Below, one piece after another: positions 41,885 through 50,768 of a stretch of DNA of 64,000 nt. Source of the stretch: Streptomyces sp. NBC_00358 (GTDB lineage Bacteria; Actinomycetota; Actinomycetes; Streptomycetales; Streptomycetaceae); the NCBI RefSeq assembly GCF_036099295.1, contig NZ_CP107976.1:7874001-7938000 (forward strand), read 5' to 3'. Both the position numbers and the translations under genes were made by a program. Under the pieces are notes generated by a model that saw only the letters and a program-made list of their open reading frames with translations, had not been told where the DNA came from and did not search any database. The first letter of the stretch is position 1. Each line of letters starts with the position of its first letter.

Positions 41885-43654
41885 ATGAACGAGAACTACT
41901 CCGTTCCCGCCGTGGCCCTCGTCGTCGTCGCGACCGTCCTGGTCGGCGCGTTCGGGCTGCGCATATCCCGGACCACCTCCGACTTCTACGTCGCCTCACG
42001 CACCGTCGGACCCCGGCTCAACGCGGCCGCGATCAGCGGCGAATACCTCTCGGCGGCCTCCTTCCTGGGCATCGCGGGCCTGGTGCTCGTCCAGGGACCG
42101 GACATGCTCTGGTACCCCGTCGGGTACACCGCCGGCTATCTCGTGCTGCTCCTCTTCGTCGCCGCACCGCTGCGCCGCTCCGGTGCCTACACGCTGCCCG
42201 ACTTCGCGGAGGCGCGGCTCGGGTCCCAGGCGGTGCGGCGACTCGCCGGGGCGTTCGTCGTCGGCGTCGGCTGGCTCTATCTGCTGCCCCAACTCCAGGG
42301 CGCGGGACTGACGTTGGCGGTGCTGACCGACGCGCCCGACTGGTTCGGCGGAGTGCTGGTCGCCGTCGTCGTGGTGGCCACCGTCGCGGCCGGCGGCATG
42401 CGCAGCATCACCTTCGTGCAGGCCTTCCAGTACTGGCTCAAACTCACCGCCCTGCTCGTCCCCGCGCTCTTCCTGGTCCTCGCCTGGCAGTCCCACGGCG
42501 CCCCCCACGACGCCTTCGACGAACCGCCGACCTTCCGCGAACGGCGCGTGGTCCAGGTCGACGCCACACTCGACCTGAAGCTGTCCCGGCCGCTCACCGT
42601 CACCGCGACGGGCACCGTCGACGGCCGCCGGTACGAGGCCGCGCGCGTCCGGCTCCCGCGGGGCGCCCACCACATCGAGAGCGGCACCCGGCTGACCTTC
42701 GGCCCGGGAGACCCGGTCCCGGCGGCCGACCGCGGCAGCGACGGCGCCATGTCGACCTCCCTGGCCGCCGGGCGCCAGGAGCGCCCGCTCTACGCCACCT
42801 ACGGGCTGATCCTCGCCACCTTCCTCGGGACGATGGGCCTGCCCCACGTCGTCGTCCGCTTCTACACCAGCCCGCACGGCGTCGCCGCCCGCCGGACGAC
42901 CGTCGCCGTCCTCGGTCTGATCGGCGCCTTCTACCTCCTCCCGCCCGTCTACGGAGCGCTGGGCCGGCTGTACGCCCCTGAGCTCAGCCTCACCGGCGAC
43001 GCGGACGCGGCCGTACTCCTGCTGCCCGACCGGATGATCGGCGGAGCCGGCGCGGACCTGCTCGGGGCACTGGTCGCGGGCGGAGCCTTCGCCGCGTTCC
43101 TTTCGACCGCGTCCGGACTGACCATGGCCGTCGCGGGCGTGCTCACCCAGGACGTGCTTCCCTCCCGCGGTGTACGGCACTTCCGGCTCGGCACCGTACT
43201 GGCGATGGCGGTACCGCTCGCCGCGAGTGTGCTGGTGGGCGGGCTGCCCGTCGCCGACGCGGTGGGGCTCGCGTTCGCCGTCTCCGCGTCCTCGTTCTGC
43301 CCGCTGCTCGTCCTGGGCATCTGGTGGCGGCGGCTCACCCCGCCCGGGGCGGTGGCGGGGATGATCGGCGGCGGCGGCGCCGCCCTCGTCGCCGTCGCCG
43401 CGACGATGGCCGGTTATCCCGGTACGACGGGGTCCCTGCACGCGCTGCTCGCCTGGCCGGCGCTCTGGTCGGTGCCGCTCGGATTCGTGACGATGGTGCT
43501 GGTCTCCCTGGCCACCGCCACCCGGGTGCCGGCCGGGACGGCGGCGATCCTCGCCCGCTTCCACCTCCCGGAGGAGCTCACGGACGGCCAGGTCCGCGCG
43601 GCGGTGAGCGGGACAGCGAGCGCGGCGGCGGGCGCGAAGGAGGCCGGGCTGTGA
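41885..43654 (+). CDS. Sodium:solute symporter, ActP/MctC-like
   Basis: This 589-residue member of the SSF family has about thirteen membrane segments. The N-terminal TSDFYVASRTVGPRLNAAA and ISGEYLSAASFLGIAG motifs match cation/acetate or monocarboxylate symporters. A hydrophilic loop of about 100 residues (about 205-300) interrupts the membrane core between segments six and seven, as in actinobacterial MctC-like carriers. The genes before and after encode a DUF485-like partner and a two-component system, which suggests uptake of a small carboxylate such as acetate, pyruvate or propionate under kinase control. Confidence 0.88.
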   Translation: MNENYSVPAVALVVVATVLVGAFGLRISRTTSDFYVASRTVGPRLNAAAISGEYLSAASFLGIAGLVLVQGPDMLWYPVGYTAGYLVLLLFVAAPLRRSGAYTLPDFAEARLGSQAVRRLAGAFVVGVGWLYLLPQLQGAGLTLAVLTDAPDWFGGVLVAVVVVATVAAGGMRSITFVQAFQYWLKLTALLVPALFLVLAWQSHGAPHDAFDEPPTFRERRVVQVDATLDLKLSRPLTVTATGTVDGRRYEAARVRLPRGAHHIESGTRLTFGPGDPVPAADRGSDGAMSTSLAAGRQERPLYATYGLILATFLGTMGLPHVVVRFYTSPHGVAARRTTVAVLGLIGAFYLLPPVYGALGRLYAPELSLTGDADAAVLLLPDRMIGGAGADLLGALVAGGAFAAFLSTASGLTMAVAGVLTQDVLPSRGVRHFRLGTVLAMAVPLAASVLVGGLPVADAVGLAFAVSASSFCPLLVLGIWWRRLTPPGAVAGMIGGGGAALVAVAATMAGYPGTTGSLHALLAWPALWSVPLGFVTMVLVSLATATRVPAGTAAILARFHLPEELTDGQVRAAVSGTASAAAGAKEAGL

Positions 43655-43714
43655 GGATCTCGCCCAACGGGGCGCGGGGTGAGGGGCTCTCGCCGGAGGT
43701 ACGGCGGGCCCGAA

Positions 43715-43886
43715 GGCCGCCGGGACGGCTGCGCGGGCGCCGTCTCCCGGGTGGGGTGACGGCCGAGGCACGCGGCGAGACGTCCGTGGCGGGCGTGGCG
43801 GGCATGGCGGGCGTGGCAGATGTGGCGGCCGTTCGGTGGCCGCCGGGACGGCTGCGCGGGTGCGGTTCCGCGGGTGGGGTGGCGGG
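43715..43886. repeat. Direct repeat pair with nested short repeats between symporter and kinase genes
   Basis: About 49 bases at 43715-43763 recur at 43838-43886 (same orientation, about 41 matches; both start GGCCGCCGGGACGG). Between them, 43788-43830 is a run of GTGGCGGGC-type 9-mers. The 235-base gap contains no supportable gene and separates the kinase from the rest of the operon. Confidence 0.65.
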
Positions 43887-43889
43887 CCG

Positions 43890-45095
43890 GTGAGCGGGTT
43901 CATCGCCGGGCTGTGCGTCGCCGCACTCCCGTTGCTGGCGGCCGGGTTCTGGCTCGGCAGGCGCACCGCACGGCCCGAGAACCTCGGCGGGCTGGGCACC
44001 CCGGTCGAGCACGCCACCTTCCAGACCCTGCACACCGCCTCGCTGGCCGCGCCCCCGCTGCGCGCGGGGCTCACCGGGGAAACGGCCCGCCGCTCCGCCC
44101 GGCGGTTGCGCACCCTGCTCGGCACGGACGCGCTGTGCCTCACCGACCAGGAGACGGTCCTCGCCTGGGACGGCGTCGGCGCCCACCACCGCACCGAGGT
44201 CATGGAACGCCTCGGCGGCCCGCTGGAGACCGGCCGCGGCGAGGCCTTCCGGCTGACCTGCGAGGAGCCCGACTGCCCTCTGCGCTGGGCCGTCGTCGCA
44301 CCGCTCACCGTCGACGACCGGGTGCACGGCGCGCTCGTCGCCTGCGCGCCCCGCGAGTCGGCCGTTCTCGTACGCGCCGCCGGTGAGGTCGCCCGCTGGG
44401 TCTCCGTCCAGTTGGAGTTGGCGGACCTCGACCAGTCCAGAACGCGGCTGATCGAAGCCGAGATCAAGGCACTTCGTGCCCAGATATCACCGCACTTCAT
44501 CTTCAACTCGCTCGCCGTGATCGCCTCGTTCGTCCGCACCGACCCGGAGCGGGCCCGCGAACTCCTCCTGGAGTTCGCCGACTTCACCCGCTACTCGTTC
44601 CGCAGGCACGGTGACTTCACCACCCTCGCCGACGAACTGCACGCCATCGACCACTACTTGGCGCTCGTCCGGGCCCGATTCGGTGAGCGGCTGTCCGTCA
44701 CCCTGCAGATCGCGCCCGAGGTACTGCCGGTCGCGCTGCCCTTCCTCTGCCTCCAGCCCCTCGTGGAGAACGCCGTCAAACACGGACTGGAGGGCAAGAC
44801 CGACAAGAGCCACATCAGCATCACCGCGCAGGACGCGGGCGCCGAGGCGCTGGTCGTGATCGAGGACAACGGCGCCGGCATGGACCCCGAGCGGCTGCGC
44901 CGCATCCTGTCCGGAGAGGCCAGCCCCTCCGGAGGAATAGGACTCTCCAACGTCGACGAACGGCTGCGCCAGGTGTACGGCGACGATCACGGCCTCGTCA
45001 TCGAGACCGCGGTGGGAGCGGGGATGAGGATCACCGCCCGGCTTCCCAAGTACCAGCCGGGCGTGCACTCCGCCGCCCGGCGCCCCCGCCAGTGA
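43890..45095 (+). CDS. LytS-type sensor histidine kinase
   Basis: This 401-residue protein has one N-terminal hydrophobic segment (about 3-22), a GAF-like sensor (about 45-180), and a HisKA_7TM/His_kinase region with the phospho-acceptor His in AQISPHFIFNSLAVIASF (near 205). Its GHKL ATPase has LQPLVENAVKHGLEG, IEDNGAGMDPE and SGGIGLSNVDERL. It is the partner of the LytTR regulator at 40756 and closes the operon. GTG 43890 is the likely start because homology begins there. It resembles kinase-regulator pairs such as BtsSR that sense carboxylates. Confidence 0.9.
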   Translation: MSGFIAGLCVAALPLLAAGFWLGRRTARPENLGGLGTPVEHATFQTLHTASLAAPPLRAGLTGETARRSARRLRTLLGTDALCLTDQETVLAWDGVGAHHRTEVMERLGGPLETGRGEAFRLTCEEPDCPLRWAVVAPLTVDDRVHGALVACAPRESAVLVRAAGEVARWVSVQLELADLDQSRTRLIEAEIKALRAQISPHFIFNSLAVIASFVRTDPERARELLLEFADFTRYSFRRHGDFTTLADELHAIDHYLALVRARFGERLSVTLQIAPEVLPVALPFLCLQPLVENAVKHGLEGKTDKSHISITAQDAGAEALVVIEDNGAGMDPERLRRILSGEASPSGGIGLSNVDERLRQVYGDDHGLVIETAVGAGMRITARLPKYQPGVHSAARRPRQ

Positions 45096-45222
45096 CCGGA
45101 GCGACCGGCGCGAACCGATGGACCGGACGCGGGCCGACAGGCGCGGCGCGAGCCGGGAATGCCCGGACCGGGAAGACCCTGGGCCGGGCGACCGGAGCGA
45201 CCGGGGTGCGTGCCGGGCGGGC

Positions 45223-45381
45223 TCAGGTGCTGTGCGAGGCCACCATCCCCAGCGTGATCAGACCGAGCACGACCCAGCCGAACCACAGCCAGCCGTTACT
45301 GCCGAGCGCCACCGTGTAGGCCGTCACCATGACGAGCCCGCCCACGGTCAGCACCCCCATCGTCTTCGTAGAACCGGGCAT
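45223..45381 (-). CDS. 52-residue membrane protein
   Basis: A small gene read leftward begins at 45381 with MPGSTKTMGVLTVGGLVMV and ends MVASHST. It encodes two hydrophobic helices (about 8-24 and 31-48) joined by GSNGW. GGAGGAGGG lies eight bases upstream of the ATG, an excellent ribosome site, and codon usage is actinobacterial. It lies between the converging histidine kinase gene and the Ser/Thr kinase gene (same strand, which ends at 45476). Function unknown. The nearby gap 45096-45222 holds GACCGGAGCGACCGG twice (45093-45107, 45190-45204). Confidence 0.8.
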   Translation of the reverse strand: MPGSTKTMGVLTVGGLVMVTAYTVALGSNGWLWFGWVVLGLITLGMVASHST

Positions 45382-45475
45382 CGCAACACCCTCCTCCAGG
45401 CGGGTCCGCGACGCGGGCCGTGGCCTTCGGGGCCATTTTCACCCGGAGGGGGACGCTTCGCCAGAGCCGCGCGCA

Positions 45476-47623
45476 CTACGTGGCCCCCTGCGCCGGGCGC
45501 TTCCCCTTCTCGATGAAGCAGACCACGAGGTAGTACGGCTGAGCCCACACACCCGCACTGCGCACCCCATGACTCCAGTGGGTGGAGGGGTCGTAGCCGT
45601 GCTGTTCCGGTGGCGCGTCGACCGCGCACTGGTCGTTCGCCTCCTCCAACGGGTCCGCGCCGGGCCGGTGGACTCGGAGACGGGTGATCTCGACGACCTT
45701 CCCCACGGGGTGCTTGTCGCACGCGACCAGCTCGAAGTGCGTGCTCACCCGGTGGTCGCCGCCCACATGGCCCAGGCAGTCGCCCCGCTGCATCTGGGTC
45801 GCGTCGGTGAAGGCCATCCCGTACGGACGGAGGTCCCCGAGCGGCCCGAACACCGGGCCGTACCGGCCCGCGAGCAGGCAGGCGACCGTGCCGCCCGTGG
45901 TGGCGAACCCGTCCCGGGTCGGCACGACGGCCATGCTCCTGACGTTCCAGGCGAGCCTGCGGGCGGTGTCCTCGGTCTTCTTCTCGCACCGGCGCGAGCC
46001 GTCACGGCGGGCCGCGTCGAACGAAGGCGCCTTGTACACCGTCATGACCTGCGCGTCGGGGCTCTGGTCGTGACAACTGGGGTCGAGCCTCAGCCGCGGC
46101 ACGGTGGCGCTCCTCCACAGGGGCGGCTCACCGAGGACGCAGTCACCCCGGTGCAGCGGTTCGACGAGCCCGACCGTGTCGCCGTACGGCAGCCGGGTCG
46201 CCCGGTACGCCCCCGCGTACCAGATCAGACCGGCCGACAGGCCGAGCGCGAGCAGCACGGCGGCCACGGCTCGCGGGACGCGGGGCGGCTTTCGCCGTCG
46301 CCGTCCAGGGGGGCCGGGGACCGGGCCGGGCGGTCCTCCGTGCCAGGGCGGCCCGAAGCCCGGCCCGTGTTCCGGCCGAGGTCCGCCCGGCGCCGGAGGG
46401 CCGGGCTCGTGCCGCGGCGGCGGGGTGTACGCGCCGTGGGCATGGCCGGTGGGCTCGTAGGGGCCCGGCCCCCCGGGCGTCGCCGGGCGCGGTCCCGCGC
46501 CGGGAGCGGTGGGGGCGTCGGGGGCGGAAGAAGGGTGACCACCCGGGGCGGCGAGGCCCTGGTCGTGAGCCGGACCGTACCCGGTGGCACCCGCCGCGGG
46601 ATACGGCTCCGGCCCGTCGGCCGCGGGATACGAACCGGGCAGGGACCGGCTCCGGTCACCGACAGGTTCGGAAACACCCGGCGATCCGTCGGGGGTGACG
46701 AACCCCGACCACGGTGGGCGGGAGCCCGGGTCGAGGCGGGTCGGCGGATGGGGCTGCGGTGTGAGGATCCGGGCCAGTGCCGACGCCGTGTCCTCGGGGG
46801 AGAGCCGCAGTGCGGGGTCCTTGACCAGCAGCGCCTCCACGACCGGCCGCAGGGCGCCCGCCCGCAGCGGTGGCGGGGCCTCCTCCAGGACCACGGCGGT
46901 GATCGCCGCGAGATCGGTGTCCCGGTCGAACGGCCCGTGCCCCTCCACCCCGAAGTACAGGGTGCAGCCCAGCGAGAACAGATCGGCCGCCGCGGTCGGC
47001 GGACCGCCCGTCGCCCGCTCGGGGGCCAGATAGCCGGCCGTGCCCACCAGGACCGAGGTCTGGGTCCAGCGGGTCTCCAGGGAGTCGGGCTGGACCGAGA
47101 TCCCGTAGTCGGTGAGCAGGACGCGGGCTTCCGCGTTCCCGGCCCGGTCCGGGGCGAGCAGGATGTTGGCGGGCTTCACGTCCCGGTGCATGATGCCGCG
47201 TTCGTGCCCGGCCGTCAGGGCGTCGAGGACCGCGATGCCGATGCGGGCACAGGTGTCCGGGGCGAGCGGGCCGCGCCGGGCGAGCCGGTCGCGCAGGTCC
47301 TCCGCACCCGCCACGTACTCCATCACGATCCAGGGCAGGCCCTCGTGCTCCAGGACGTCGTGGACCGTCACGACGTGCGGGTGCCCTCGGAGCACGGCCG
47401 CGTGCCGGGCCTCGGCGCGGGCCCGTGCCGTCCGGGACGCGTGCTCCGCGCCGCTCTCGGGGGCATCGAGGAACCTGATCTCCTTGAGCGCCACCTCACA
47501 GTCGAGCCGTTGGTCGTGCGCGAGCCACACATGGCCCATCCCGCCCGACCCGACCCGGTCCACGAGCAGATACCGGCCGGCGATGATCCGGCCCACACCC
47601 GACTGCGACGACCCAGGCGCCAT
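45476..47623 (-). CDS. Membrane-bound Ser/Thr protein kinase (PknB type, no PASTA)
   Basis: The 715-residue protein carries a Hanks-type kinase domain (about 17-285): glycine loop VGSGGMGHVWLA, Lys in VALKEIRF, catalytic loop MHRDVKPANILL, metal loop TDYGIS (Tyr instead of Phe) and TAGYLAPE. A Pro/Gly-rich linker (about 290-450), one transmembrane helix (about 453-475) and a Cys-containing extracellular domain (about 476-715, with GDCV, GDCLGH, VACDKHP and similar) follow. The start codon overlaps the stop of the upstream lipoprotein gene (TGATG), so translation is coupled. PASTA repeats usual on such kinases are absent but one lies on that lipoprotein. Confidence 0.92.
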   Translation of the reverse strand: MAPGSSQSGVGRIIAGRYLLVDRVGSGGMGHVWLAHDQRLDCEVALKEIRFLDAPESGAEHASRTARARAEARHAAVLRGHPHVVTVHDVLEHEGLPWIVMEYVAGAEDLRDRLARRGPLAPDTCARIGIAVLDALTAGHERGIMHRDVKPANILLAPDRAGNAEARVLLTDYGISVQPDSLETRWTQTSVLVGTAGYLAPERATGGPPTAAADLFSLGCTLYFGVEGHGPFDRDTDLAAITAVVLEEAPPPLRAGALRPVVEALLVKDPALRLSPEDTASALARILTPQPHPPTRLDPGSRPPWSGFVTPDGSPGVSEPVGDRSRSLPGSYPAADGPEPYPAAGATGYGPAHDQGLAAPGGHPSSAPDAPTAPGAGPRPATPGGPGPYEPTGHAHGAYTPPPRHEPGPPAPGGPRPEHGPGFGPPWHGGPPGPVPGPPGRRRRKPPRVPRAVAAVLLALGLSAGLIWYAGAYRATRLPYGDTVGLVEPLHRGDCVLGEPPLWRSATVPRLRLDPSCHDQSPDAQVMTVYKAPSFDAARRDGSRRCEKKTEDTARRLAWNVRSMAVVPTRDGFATTGGTVACLLAGRYGPVFGPLGDLRPYGMAFTDATQMQRGDCLGHVGGDHRVSTHFELVACDKHPVGKVVEITRLRVHRPGADPLEEANDQCAVDAPPEQHGYDPSTHWSHGVRSAGVWAQPYYLVVCFIEKGKRPAQGAT

Positions 47624-49590
47624 CAGGTCGTTCCCGCCGCGGGGGAGGACGGGCCGCCGGAGCCACCGGTGCCCCCGGACACGGCCGAGCCGGAGTCGCC
47701 GGTGGCGGTGTCACCGGCGCCGGTGCTGGTGTCGCCAGAGGCTCCGGCGGCGGTCCGGCCTGTGGTGGCCCCCGTGGTCGTGCCGGCCAGGGCACCGGTT
47801 GTGGTCCCGCCCGTGACGGCCCCGGTGGTGGTCCGGCCTGAGCCGGTGTCGCCTGTCGTGGTCTCGCCTGCGGCGGAGCCCGATGTGGCCCCGCCGGCGG
47901 TGTTCCGGCCTGTGTCGGTCCCGCCGGCCGCGGCACCCGCAGTGGTGCCGCCCGGGGTGTCTCCGGTGCCGGTCCGGCCCGCGGACGTGGCGCCTGTCGT
48001 GGTCTCGCCGGTCGCGCCTGCGCCCGTCGCCGCGCCTGTAGTGCTCGGCCCCGTGCCGGTCTCACCCGTGGTGGTCCCCGTGCCGGTTTCACCGGGGGTG
48101 GCTCCCGTGCCGGTCTGACCCGCGGTGGTCTCATCCGTGCCGGTCTCGCCGAGGGTGGCTCCCGTGCCGGTCTCACCCGTGGCGGCCCCCGTGCCGGTCG
48201 CACCCGCGGTGGTCTCACCGGGGGTGCCCCCCGTGCCGGGTCGGCCGGAGGCGGGACCCGTGCCCGTCTGACCCGCGGTGGTCTCGCCCGTGCCGGTCTC
48301 GCCGGGGGTGGTCCCCGTGGGTTGGCCGGAGGTAGCCCCCGTGCCGGTCTCGCCGGTGGCCGGGTCCGTGCCGGTGTCACCCGGTCCGGTGGAGGAACCG
48401 TCCGGGGCCGGTGTCAGCCCGCCGGTGTCCGGGGGAGTGTCCGAGCCCCCGTCGGCGCCCGGGTCGGACAAGAACAGCGTCACCGGCGTCCCCCACTCCA
48501 GGGAGCCGCCCTCGTCGGGCCGGGAGGAAGTGACCCGGGCGTCGTCCGGTGGCGGCGTGCCGCCGCCGTAGGCCAGGGCCAGCCCCGCCTTCGTCAGCCG
48601 CCCGCTCGCCTCGGCGAACGTCAGGCCCGTCACCCGCGGAACCGTCGTCCGCGCGTGCGGGTCGAAGGAGGTGTCGGCCTCGCCCTCCGTGCCCAGCGGG
48701 CGGCTGATCCCCCGGTCCGGGTTCTCGACGTCCACCAGCCGGAGCCGGCCGATGGGCGCCTTCCCCGGAGGCGGCTCGACGACGACGATCCGGTCCTGCC
48801 GATAGCCGGACCATTTCCTGTTTCCGTCCTTGAACCCCACCGAGGACTTTTCGAGGTTCGCCGCGGACGGCCGCAGCGGATTACCGCAGGAGCACTTCAC
48901 CGCGGGCAGTCCGCGGCGGTCGACCAGAACGGCGATTCCGGCCTGGAGCAGAGCGTCGAAGGGGACGGCCCTGCCGTGTTTGTACGCGTGATTGGTCACG
49001 AGGGTGTCGTGACGCAGTACAACGGGTGTGAGCCGGTCGATATAACCGGAGATCCCGTCCGGCCGGATATTCAGAACGCGCGCCCATTCCCGCGCCCTGG
49101 CGGAGTTCTTGGGGTCGGTGAGGAATTTCTTGAGCTTCCCGACGACACAGGTACCGGGCCGCGCCGAGCCGCCGAAGTCGGGGCCGGGTGTGGCGGACCC
49201 GCCCGGTCCGGTCGTGCCACCGCCACCGCCGGGCCGTCCGGTGCCTGGGCTCCCGCCCCGCCCGCCGGTGCCCCGGCCTCCGCCCTGGCCCCCGTCGCCG
49301 TCGTCGCCACCGGGCTCACCGACGGGTGTGCCGCCGTACAGCCCCGGGCTGTTGCTGGCCTGCACCCCGCCGATCGGCCGTGCCCGCGCTGTGCCGCCGG
49401 CGTCCTTGCCGAGTGTGCCGTCCTCCTTGAAGAAGGGATCGGCCTGCGAAACCCCCGCGGCCACCGCACGGATGGCGAACAATTGATCGGATTTACCGCA
49501 CCCGCTGATTACCAGAACGGAAACCAGCAGTAAAGCCGTCCGCCGTACCGCACATAACCCGGCCCTTTGCATGACTGCGCGAAATGTCAT
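47623..49590 (-). CDS. PASTA-domain lipoprotein with Gly-rich and long Thr/Gly repeat segments
   Basis: This 655-residue protein has a lipoprotein signal (LLLVSVLVISGC, lipidated Cys31), a Gly-rich stretch (84-137), a globular domain about 145-300 that resembles DUF6777 (CVVGKLKKFLTDPKNSARAR, VNHAYKHGRAVPFDALLQAG-like strand), one PASTA domain (314-375, VPRVTGLTFAEASGRL) and a 275-residue tail of TGETGTGATxG-type repeats. It would sit on the outer face of the membrane, where PASTA domains bind peptidoglycan pieces, and the tail may span or decorate the wall. It is translationally coupled to the Ser/Thr kinase, so it may serve as a separate sensor subunit (inference). Start 49590 follows GAGGGGGAAGCGGTC. 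Confidence 0.88.
   Translation of the reverse strand: MTFRAVMQRAGLCAVRRTALLLVSVLVISGCGKSDQLFAIRAVAAGVSQADPFFKEDGTLGKDAGGTARARPIGGVQASNSPGLYGGTPVGEPGGDDGDGGQGGGRGTGGRGGSPGTGRPGGGGGTTGPGGSATPGPDFGGSARPGTCVVGKLKKFLTDPKNSARAREWARVLNIRPDGISGYIDRLTPVVLRHDTLVTNHAYKHGRAVPFDALLQAGIAVLVDRRGLPAVKCSCGNPLRPSAANLEKSSVGFKDGNRKWSGYRQDRIVVVEPPPGKAPIGRLRLVDVENPDRGISRPLGTEGEADTSFDPHARTTVPRVTGLTFAEASGRLTKAGLALAYGGGTPPPDDARVTSSRPDEGGSLEWGTPVTLFLSDPGADGGSDTPPDTGGLTPAPDGSSTGPGDTGTDPATGETGTGATSGQPTGTTPGETGTGETTAGQTGTGPASGRPGTGGTPGETTAGATGTGAATGETGTGATLGETGTDETTAGQTGTGATPGETGTGTTTGETGTGPSTTGAATGAGATGETTTGATSAGRTGTGDTPGGTTAGAAAGGTDTGRNTAGGATSGSAAGETTTGDTGSGRTTTGAVTGGTTTGALAGTTTGATTGRTAAGASGDTSTGAGDTATGDSGSAVSGGTGGSGGPSSPAAGTT
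47626..48450. repeat. Minisatellite-like coding repeat (Thr/Gly tail of the lipoprotein)
   Basis: About 825 bases consist of imperfect 15-24 base units built on CCGGTCTCACCCGTG-like words that encode GETGTG(A/T)T. Length is likely variable between strains by slippage or recombination, and the region is error-prone in assembly. Confidence 0.85.
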
Positions 49591-49710
49591 GACCGCTTCC
49601 CCCTCGCGGTTCCCCCCTGCGCTCCGCGAGCCGAAGACCGGGCACGGAGTTTCGCCTCCATGCTACTGAACGGAAATGCCTTTCACGCAAGGGTGAATGG
49701 CAGGGTTGAT

Positions 49711-50664
49711 TCAGTGGCCGCGTGCGTTGAGTGAGGCCAGATAGGCGTTGTACGCCTCGAGTTCCTTGTCGCCGTCCCGGTCCGCGGCCCGGTCCTGGCG
49801 CTTGGCCTGCCGTTGCTCGGAGCTGTGCCACTGGAAGAGCAGCGCGAGCAGGACGAGGACGGAGGGGATCTCGCTGAACGCCCAGGCGATACCGCCCGCG
49901 GCGGTCTGGTCGGCCAGCGCGTCGATGCCGAGGGAGGCCGGCGGGTTCTTGTACGACTCGACCATCGGCTGCGAGGCCATCATCAGCGCGATGCCGAAGA
50001 ACGCGTGGAACGGCATGCCCGCGAACAGCTCCAGCATCCGCATCAGGTAACCCGGGCGGTGCGGGCCGGGGTCCACGCCCATGATCGGCCAGAAGAACAC
50101 CAGCCCGACGGCGAGGAAGTGGCACATCATCACGACGTGGCCCGTCCTGGAGCCCATCAGGAAGTCGAAGATCGGGGAGAAGTACAGGGCGTACAGGCTC
50201 GCGATGAACAGCGGGATGGTGAACGCCGGGTGGGTGATGATCCGCATGTACCGGCTGTGCAGGAACATCAGCAGCAGTTCGCGCGGCCCCTTGCTGCCCC
50301 GCTTCGCCGCCACCGGCAGCGCGCGCAGCGCCAGCGTGATCGGCGCCCCGAGCAGGATCAGGATCGGCGACAGCATGCTGATCACCATGTGCTGGACCAT
50401 GTGTGCGCTGAACATGACCATGCCGTAGTCGTTCAGCCGGGAGCAGGTGACGAGCAGTACCGTCAGCACGCCGATGACGAAGGAGGCCGTACGCCCCCAC
50501 GACCAGGCGTCGCCGCGCCGCGCGAGCCGCACGACACCCCAGCCGTACAGCCCGAGCCCGAGCAGGCAGGCGACGAGGAAGAACGGGTCCGCGGACCACA
50601 TGAGCCCCCGCCCCAGCGTGAACGGCGGCAGATCCATGGTCATGCCGTGCCCGCTGTGATCCAT
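49711..50664 (-). CDS. ctaG: CtaG-like cytochrome c oxidase assembly protein
   Basis: This 317-residue protein with about seven membrane segments belongs to the caa3_CtaG family, linked to assembly or copper supply of cytochrome c oxidase. The N-terminus MDHSGHGMTMD is rich in Met and His, suggesting copper contact, and conserved His residues appear in FSAHMVQHMVI, TGHVVMMCHFLAVG and MPFHAFFG. The C-terminal 45 residues are charged. CAGGAGCCGGCGG precedes the ATG at 50664. It is downstream of pfkA but separated by a strong hairpin. Confidence 0.87.
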   Translation of the reverse strand: MDHSGHGMTMDLPPFTLGRGLMWSADPFFLVACLLGLGLYGWGVVRLARRGDAWSWGRTASFVIGVLTVLLVTCSRLNDYGMVMFSAHMVQHMVISMLSPILILLGAPITLALRALPVAAKRGSKGPRELLLMFLHSRYMRIITHPAFTIPLFIASLYALYFSPIFDFLMGSRTGHVVMMCHFLAVGLVFFWPIMGVDPGPHRPGYLMRMLELFAGMPFHAFFGIALMMASQPMVESYKNPPASLGIDALADQTAAGGIAWAFSEIPSVLVLLALLFQWHSSEQRQAKRQDRAADRDGDKELEAYNAYLASLNARGH

Positions 50665-50715
50665 CCGCCGGCTCCTGTTTCGTACTGGTTGTGCGCTGTC
50701 TGTCCGGACCAGACT

Positions 50716-50755
50716 AGAACTGCCCCCGGCCGCCGCTGCGACCGGGGGCAGTTCT
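50716..50755 (-). terminator. Hairpin after pfkA
   Basis: AGAACTGCCCCCGG at 50716-50729 pairs perfectly with 50742-50755 (14 bases, 12-base loop), 13 bases beyond the pfkA stop. It separates pfkA from the ctaG-like gene. Confidence 0.8.
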
Positions 50756-50768
50756 CGTCAGGCGCGTC

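Noticed and set aside
43324..43893. Plus-strand open frame covering the end of the symporter and the repeat region before the kinase
   Set aside because: It overlaps the symporter in another frame, and its only distinct part is the VAG-type repeat. No start or family evidence.
47626..48450. Regular short repeats that could be taken for a CRISPR array
   Set aside because: Units are imperfect, lack unique spacers of constant size and encode an in-frame Thr/Gly-rich protein tail.
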